This document shows, one piece after another, positions 61,348 to 64,000 of a stretch of 64,000 bases of DNA (positions within the stretch are counted from its first letter, which is position 1; each line of letters starts with the position of its first letter). Where the stretch lies: NCBI RefSeq assembly GCF_023534745.1, contig NZ_JAMHJQ010000010.1:124001-188000 (forward strand), written 5' to 3'. The translations under genes were made by a program, and so were the position numbers. The notes beneath the pieces are model-generated. The model was given only the letters and a program-made list of their open reading frames with translations, was not told where the DNA came from and made no database searches. This DNA comes from Streptomyces sp. 35G-GA-8 (GTDB lineage Bacteria > Actinomycetota > Actinomycetes > Streptomycetales > Streptomycetaceae).

Positions 61348-62232
61348 TCAGCGCGGTCGGCGCACCCTCCCGGCGACCGAGGTGAGCAGCGCAGCGGCCG
61401 GCAGCACCAGGAGCAGGACCGCGAAAGGCCTCGGGTCGTACCAGTTGAGGAGGCAGGCATCGGCGAGCAACGGCGGCGAAGCCATGGCCATCGCACCCGA
61501 CTCCCGCAGCCCGGAGGACCGTGCACGCAAGGCGAGAGCGATCCCCGTGGCGGCGAGTACGAGCAATGGCCAGCCGCCGTAGTCCGTACTCATCCAGCCG
61601 ACCACGCCCCTTTCCACGACGATGGCGGGGAGCCAGGCGGCCCCCGCCATCACCCCGGCCACCGCGGACGTACTCGGTTCGGGGCGCAGATCCGGCGGGC
61701 AGGCCAGTATCACCGCGATCGTGAGAACCGCGGCCACCGGAACGACGATCCGGTACTGATACTCATTCGGATGGGCCTCGCTCAGCGCGAGTACCGCCGT
61801 TCCCGCCAGCCCGAACACCGCGGCGGCCACCCCTGCCGCCCACCGCCCCGTCAGCGCGACGATCGCGCCGGCACACACCAGCAGGAGGAACAGCAGGCCG
61901 AACACCTCGGCCGCGTCCATGATCCGGAACTGCACCCTCCATGGTGTCGGCGAGGCGGTGATCCCGGCGTACCAGCGTGCGAGCCGGATGCCCCCGCTCA
62001 CCCCCGCGGCAGCCAGGGCGAACGGGGCGGCCGATGCGACGAGACGGCCCAGCGGATCGGCCGACCCCAGACCGAACCGGACCCGCAAGGCATGCGCGGC
62101 AAGATCCGCACCCTCTCGCAGCCGGCCCCACCGTGCGACACCAACCGTCATCTCCCGGTAGGTGTCGGCGATCTCCGGCCCATACGCGGCCCGGTAGCCG
62201 CGCGGATACAGAAGCAGCAGCCGGTCGATCAC
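61348..62232 (-). CDS. Membrane protein encoded with PadR regulator
   Basis: Membrane protein of 294 residues. The N-terminus (LLLYPRGYRAAYGPEIADTY) is typical of proteins paired with PadR regulators. Six or seven spans follow, with small loops. The start overlaps the PadR stop as ATGA. Function unknown; such pairs are often thought to sense or export lipophilic compounds. Confidence 0.8.
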   Translation of the reverse strand: MIDRLLLLYPRGYRAAYGPEIADTYREMTVGVARWGRLREGADLAAHALRVRFGLGSADPLGRLVASAAPFALAAAGVSGGIRLARWYAGITASPTPWRVQFRIMDAAEVFGLLFLLLVCAGAIVALTGRWAAGVAAAVFGLAGTAVLALSEAHPNEYQYRIVVPVAAVLTIAVILACPPDLRPEPSTSAVAGVMAGAAWLPAIVVERGVVGWMSTDYGGWPLLVLAATGIALALRARSSGLRESGAMAMASPPLLADACLLNWYDPRPFAVLLLVLPAAALLTSVAGRVRRPR

Positions 62233-62567
62233 GCCGTCACCGGCGCGCCGTCGATCCCCAGCCGCCGCCGCGCCTCACGGACGGCCACCGCCAGCCGCTC
62301 CGTCTCGACCGCGAGACGCTCCCGGCCCTCCGGCGCGAGAGCGAAGACACGCCGCGCCCGGCCATCCACCACCTCCTCCTGCACGACGGTGATCAGCCCC
62401 TCCACGACCAGCCGGTCCAGCGCCCCGTACAGCGCCCCGGTGCGCGGCACCACCCGGCCGTCCGTGATTCCCTTGATCTCCTGCGCGACCGCGTACCCGT
62501 GCCGGGGTGCGTCCGCCAGAGCCGTCAGCACCAGCAGTGCCAATTCCTGCATCGCCCGCTCACTCAT
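62229..62567 (-). CDS. PadR-family regulator
   Basis: Regulator of 112 residues. The winged helix is LLVLTALADAPRHGYAVAQE, then TGALYGALDRLVVEGLITVV, the PadR hallmark. A short C-terminal helix follows. First of a coupled pair with a membrane protein, and probably controls its own operon. Confidence 0.9.
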   Translation of the reverse strand: MSERAMQELALLVLTALADAPRHGYAVAQEIKGITDGRVVPRTGALYGALDRLVVEGLITVVQEEVVDGRARRVFALAPEGRERLAVETERLAVAVREARRRLGIDGAPVTA

Positions 62568-62614
62568 TCGCCCAGAGTATTCCGCCCAACGGATCGCCGA
62601 GGGCTGGGTGCGGC

Positions 62615-63598
62615 TCAGCCGTCGAGCGTCCCCATCATCTCGGGTGCGTAGCGGTCGCCGCTGACGACGCCGTGCGGGGCGGCCTTCTCGACGGAGGCGA
62701 TGTCCTGGTCGGTGAGGGTTACCTCGGTCGCGGCGATGTTCTCCTCCAGGTAGCGGCGACGCTTGGTGCCGGGGATGGCAACCGCGCCCTGCTGGCGCAC
62801 CCAGGCCAGGGCCAGTTGAGAGGGGGTGACGTCGTTGACGGAGGCGATGCGGCGCACTTCGCGGACGACATCGAGGTTCCGCTCGAAGTTCTTGCCCTGG
62901 AAACGAGGGTCGGTGCGGCGCCAGTCGTCCTCGGCGAAGTCGTCGGGGCTGGTGATGGCACCGGACAGGAACCCACGGCCCAGCGGGGAATAGGCGACCA
63001 GGCCGATCCCCAACCCCCGCAGAACATCGAGCACACCGCTGTGCTCGATGCCGCGCTCGAAGAGCGAGTACTCCGTCTGTACCGCGGCGAGCGGGTGCAC
63101 GGCGTGGGCCCGCCGGATCGTCTGCGCGGACGCCTCGCACACGCCGATGTGCCGGATCTTGCCTTCGGCCACCAGCTCGGCCAGCGCGCCTACGGTCTCC
63201 TCGATCGGCACGGTCGGGTCGATGCGGTGCAGGTAGTACAGGTCGATGTGATCGGTGCCGAGGGTCCGCAGTGAACGCTCAAGGGCCCGGCGGACGTACT
63301 CCGGCCGGCCGTTCAGGCCGATCACCTGACCGTCGTCGGTGATCTCCACGCCCGTCTTGGTGGCGAGGACGGCCGCCTCCCGGCGTCCCGCAAGGGCCTT
63401 GCCGAGAAGCCGCTCATTGACGAACGGGCCGTAGCTCTCCGCGGTATCCAGCAGAGTGACGCCGAGCTCCAGCGCGCGGTCGATAGTGGCCAGCGACTCG
63501 GCCTCGTCGGCGGCGCCGTAGAAGACGCTCATACCCATGCAGCCCAAGCCCTGGACGCCGACGGTCAGGCCCTGGCCGCCAAGTGCGCGGTGTTCCAT
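62615..63598 (-). CDS. Aldo/keto reductase
   Basis: NADPH-dependent TIM-barrel reductase of 327 residues. The catalytic tetrad is visible as D (LLDTAESYG), Y, K (VLATKTG) and H (YYLHRIDP). The cofactor loop near the end is AVAIPGTKRRRYLEEN. It is divergent from a TetR gene; a TAACTGGATAG motif occurs twice in the gap. The start at 63598 follows the family opening LGGQGLTVGVQGLGCMGMS. Confidence 0.92.
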   Translation of the reverse strand: MEHRALGGQGLTVGVQGLGCMGMSVFYGAADEAESLATIDRALELGVTLLDTAESYGPFVNERLLGKALAGRREAAVLATKTGVEITDDGQVIGLNGRPEYVRRALERSLRTLGTDHIDLYYLHRIDPTVPIEETVGALAELVAEGKIRHIGVCEASAQTIRRAHAVHPLAAVQTEYSLFERGIEHSGVLDVLRGLGIGLVAYSPLGRGFLSGAITSPDDFAEDDWRRTDPRFQGKNFERNLDVVREVRRIASVNDVTPSQLALAWVRQQGAVAIPGTKRRRYLEENIAATEVTLTDQDIASVEKAAPHGVVSGDRYAPEMMGTLDG

Positions 63599-63616
63599 GA
63601 AGTTCCCCTCTGTAAC

Positions 63617-63674
63617 TAACTGGATAGATACAAACCTAGCCCCTCGATGACGGATGTCAATAACTGGATAGTTA
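63617..63674. promoter_or_regulatory. Paired TAACTGGATAG sites
   Basis: TAACTGGATAGATA at 63617-63630 and TAACTGGATAGTTA at 63661-63674, the second a perfect TAACT-N4-AGTTA dyad, 44 bp apart (about four turns). They lie between the reductase and the TetR start and fit a TetR operator controlling both. Confidence 0.6.
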
Positions 63675-63692
63675 CTTGTTAGGGTGAGCGAC

Positions 63693-64000
63693 ATGCCACG
63701 CGACTCCTCCGCCACCAAGGCCCGGCTGCTGGACGCCGCCTTCACCGAGTTCGCCGCCTACGGCATCGCCGGTGCTCGGGTGGACCGGATAGCCGAGGCC
63801 GCGGCGGCGAACAAGCGGCTGATCTACGCCTACTTCGGCAACAAGGAGCAGTTGTTCGACGAGGTTCTTCGACGGGCGATGACCGCGGGGGCCGAGTCGG
63901 TACCGTTCGACGTCGATGACCTGCCCGGATACGCGGGCGCGATCTTCGACCACCTCGTCGCCCGGCCGGATCTCATGCGGCTGCGACTTTGGAGACTTCT
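63693..64000 (+). CDS. TetR-family regulator (3' end outside window)
   Basis: The visible part is 102 residues from ATG 63693. The helix-turn-helix is ARVDRIAEAAAANKRLIYAY, a good TetR type, then FGNKEQLFDEVL. It lies divergent to the aldo/keto reductase, which it probably controls through the TAACTGGATAG sites. Ligand domain mostly outside the window. Confidence 0.9.
   Translation, partial: MPRDSSATKARLLDAAFTEFAAYGIAGARVDRIAEAAAANKRLIYAYFGNKEQLFDEVLRRAMTAGAESVPFDVDDLPGYAGAIFDHLVARPDLMRLRLWRL

Noticed and set aside
1-64000. CRISPR array, tRNA, rRNA, integrase or phage genes
   Set aside because: No array of spaced repeats, cloverleaf, rRNA-like stretch or recombinase was found on reading both strands.

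Overview
The window is high-GC DNA with strong G/C preference at third codon positions, GTG starts, ATGA/GTGA stop-start overlaps, many two-component, TetR, ArsR and XRE regulators, secreted proteins and a terpene synthase/P450 pair. This fits a Streptomyces or close actinomycete chromosome, probably an arm or accessory-rich stretch. No rRNA, tRNA, CRISPR array or phage module was seen. One degenerate IS5-type transposase and one 198-bp inverted-repeat element are the only mobile DNA recognised.

Layout. 1-5131: a family-5 (peptide/oligosaccharide) ABC importer, minus strand, divergent from a GH42 beta-galactosidase. 5247-10838: a PhyH-type dioxygenase, a two-component pair behind a cluster of overlapping palindromes, a COG4705 membrane protein and a second histidine kinase. 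11021-16577: lipoprotein, two ABC ATPases, an FtsX permease and a response regulator in one operon; the kinase at 9531 probably partners this regulator. 16606-21762: an XRE regulator/SDR pair, a TetR, and a coupled three-gene operon (flavin monooxygenase, RidA, SDR) behind twin TTGGTC palindromes. 21968-33008: a nutrient-uptake locus (ROK kinase, fused Dpp-type ATPase, two permeases, binding protein) divergent from a ROK repressor, an MlrC-type M81 protein and CutC.

33160-41484: a methyltransferase, then a metal island: CDF exporter, P1B-4 ATPase with a coupled thioredoxin-fold ferredoxin, an MFS gene split by an in-frame TGA, an ArsR regulator, a His/Met-rich membrane protein and YcnI. The CDF/ATPase intergene and the MFS promoter share a GTGCA-N5-GCGCA motif, so one ArsR regulon is likely. 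41671-47756: a PQQ-repeat Ser/Thr kinase, a TetR/enoyl-CoA hydratase divergent pair, the IS remnant and an XRE regulator. 48006-54692: a run of secreted proteins (I36-type inhibitor, a lipoprotein, two proteins sharing one cysteine module and a possible aerolysin-like fold, a proline-rich protein, an Ig-like protein).

54924-64000: an NADPH-dependent FMN reductase, then P450 and terpene synthase joined by a 65-residue Pro-Leu-repeat reading frame whose start and stop overlap its neighbours; an ArsR/SRPBCC/RibD-type operon; a DUF4184 membrane protein; a PadR/membrane pair; and an aldo/keto reductase divergent from a TetR gene cut by the window edge. Functions come from motifs and family resemblance read by eye; no database search was possible.
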